Positions 6,348 through 7,571 of a DNA stretch of 7,571 nucleotides are shown here, piece after piece. The first letter of the stretch is position 1. Each line of letters begins with the position of its first letter. The position numbers and the translations under genes are program-made. The notes below the pieces were generated by a model, which was not told the DNA's origin, ran no database searches, and saw only the letters and a program-made list of their open reading frames with translations. The stretch is from DASSJT01 sp035691065 (lineage in GTDB: Bacteria > Actinomycetota > Actinomycetes > Actinomycetales > Dermatophilaceae), in the NCBI GenBank assembly GCA_035691065.1, contig DASSJT010000216.1, forward strand, positions 1 to 7,571, read 5' to 3'.

Positions 6348-7548
6348 CCTCGTCGTCGTCGGGGGCGGGCCGGCCGGGGTGGCGGCCGCGCTGCAGGCCC
6401 GGCGGATGGGCGCCGACGTGGTCCTCTATGAGCCGGGCGGGCTCGGGGGGACCTGCGTACACGCGGGGTGCGTACCGTCAGCGGCCTACCACACCGCCGC
6501 CGGCTTCCAGCGCGACCTGCGGCGCGCGGGGTCGTATGGCGTTTCCGGCGCGGCCGACGGCGGTGGTCTCGACTGGCACCGCATGCAGTCGTGGGCGTCC
6601 CGGGCGACCGAGACCGTCGCGACCCAGGTGGCCGCTCAGCTGCGGTATGCCGGCGTGGCCGTCGAGAAGCGCACGGCCACCCTGGGGCCGTCGGGGGTGG
6701 ACGGACACGCGGGTACCCCCGTCGTCGTCGCCACCGGGGCGCGTTCGGTCGCGCCGGAGGGCGCGATCTCCAACGATACGGTGATGGGCCTGACGCGGCC
6801 GCCCGCGTCATTGCTCGTGCTGGGTGCGGGCCGGTTCTCGCTGGAGTGGGCGGACCTGTTCTGCGCGGCCGGCAGCAGGGTCGTCGTGGTGGCCGCGGAG
6901 GATGACGTGCTGCCCCGGGAGGACCCGGAGCTGGTCGAGTTCCTTCGGGGCTCGCTGGAGGAGCGCGGGGTCAGGTTCGTCGCCGCGCGACCGGACGAGC
7001 CCGCTGACGTCGTGCTGTCGGCGGACACCCGGGAGCCGACCGTGGCCGGTCTGACGGTGGACCAGTCGTGTCGCACCGGCTTGGACGGCGTGTGGGCGGC
7101 GGGCGACGTGACCGGGCCGCGCTGGCTGTCGAACCGCGCCCACGCGCAGGGCGAGGCCGCGGCCGCCAACGCGCTCGGCGCGGCCGTGCGAGTGAGGCAG
7201 GAACGGATTCCCCGCAGCGTCAACACCGACCCCGAGCTGGCCGCGGTCGGCCTCACCGAGGCGGATGCCGCGGCCCGCAAGCTCGAGGTCGCCGTAGGCA
7301 TCGCCGACCTCGGCGCCAACGTCCGGACGCTGACCGTCGGGCGGCCCGCGGGGGCGCTCAAGCTCGTGGTCGACGCGGAGTTCGGGGAGATCCTCGGGGC
7401 GCACATGGTCGGGTACGGCGCCCGCGAGGTCGTCAGCCAGGTCGCGCTCGCGATGGCGCTCGAGGCCGACTACCGCGACCTGCTGCGCGTGGCGCACGTA
7501 CACCCAAGCCTGGCCGAGCTGGTCACCCAGGCGGCCGCCGCCATCTGA
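6340..7548 (+). CDS. acoL: short, divergent dihydrolipoamide dehydrogenase-like E3
   Basis: This is the expected E3 component, a flavoprotein that reoxidises dihydrolipoyl-E2 and passes electrons to NAD+. The FAD motif GGGPAG is at 8-13 and the redox disulfide is Cys39-Cys44 in GGTCVHAGCVPS. The second FAD motif, VWAAGDVTG, is at 251-259. The C-terminal dimer domain ends with HPSLAE, giving the His388-Glu393 pair. At 402 residues it is roughly 60 shorter than usual, mainly in the NAD-binding and central strands. In the second Rossmann motif, GAGRFSLE (162-169) has Ser167 for the third glycine, and Ala185 stands where a glutamate normally binds the adenine ribose. Ala48 replaces the lysine after GCxPS. 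The ATG at 6340 has GGAGGGGG eight bases or less upstream and overlaps acoX. Family assignment is firm; NAD+ use is uncertain. Confidence 0.85.
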   Translation: MADLVVVGGGPAGVAAALQARRMGADVVLYEPGGLGGTCVHAGCVPSAAYHTAAGFQRDLRRAGSYGVSGAADGGGLDWHRMQSWASRATETVATQVAAQLRYAGVAVEKRTATLGPSGVDGHAGTPVVVATGARSVAPEGAISNDTVMGLTRPPASLLVLGAGRFSLEWADLFCAAGSRVVVVAAEDDVLPREDPELVEFLRGSLEERGVRFVAARPDEPADVVLSADTREPTVAGLTVDQSCRTGLDGVWAAGDVTGPRWLSNRAHAQGEAAAANALGAAVRVRQERIPRSVNTDPELAAVGLTEADAAARKLEVAVGIADLGANVRTLTVGRPAGALKLVVDAEFGEILGAHMVGYGAREVVSQVALAMALEADYRDLLRVAHVHPSLAELVTQAAAAI

Positions 7549-7571
7549 GTCGTCAGGCTCTCGGCGGGGTA

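Noticed and set aside
1..7571. CRISPR array, tRNA or rRNA genes, insertion-sequence ends
   Set aside because: No regularly spaced repeats, no tRNA-like cloverleaf and no terminal inverted repeats with target duplications were found by eye.

Overview
The base composition (very GC-rich, third codon positions almost always G or C), the GTG and TTG start codons with good Shine-Dalgarno sequences, and the overlapping gene junctions point to a high-GC actinobacterium. The sequence does not settle the genus. All confident genes lie on the + strand.

Layout. (1) Positions 1-259: a coding-like stretch open to the left edge, perhaps the end of an unknown gene, followed by a weak promoter candidate and a strong ribosome-binding site. 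(2) 260-1414: a serine hydrolase of the beta-lactamase/family VIII carboxylesterase fold. (3) 1415-2181: 767 bases with no convincing intact gene. This gap holds a possible decayed minus-strand coding fragment, a short AT-richer patch with repeats, and a pair of overlapping, mutually exclusive hairpins just before the next gene. (4) 2182-7548: five tightly packed genes read as an acetoin dehydrogenase operon, acoA-acoB-acoC-acoX-acoL.

How the operon works. AcoA and AcoB form the thiamine-diphosphate E1 component, which cleaves acetoin. AcoC (E2) carries the two-carbon unit on its lipoyl arm and passes it to CoA as acetyl-CoA. AcoL (E3) reoxidises the dihydrolipoyl group. AcoX is an NAD-kinase-like protein of unproven function that travels with acetoin clusters; here it sits between E2 and E3 and overlaps both genes. 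The E1-alpha sequence (ENNGFAEST, YFGHYEGDQVTYR) and the presence of acoX favour acetoin over pyruvate or branched-chain 2-oxoacids as substrate. No acoR-type regulator and no butanediol dehydrogenase is visible in the window.

The most unusual points are the short E3, whose redox centre is intact but whose NAD-binding region is reduced and altered, and the structured leader before acoA. I see no wholly new system; the core is a known pathway with odd details.
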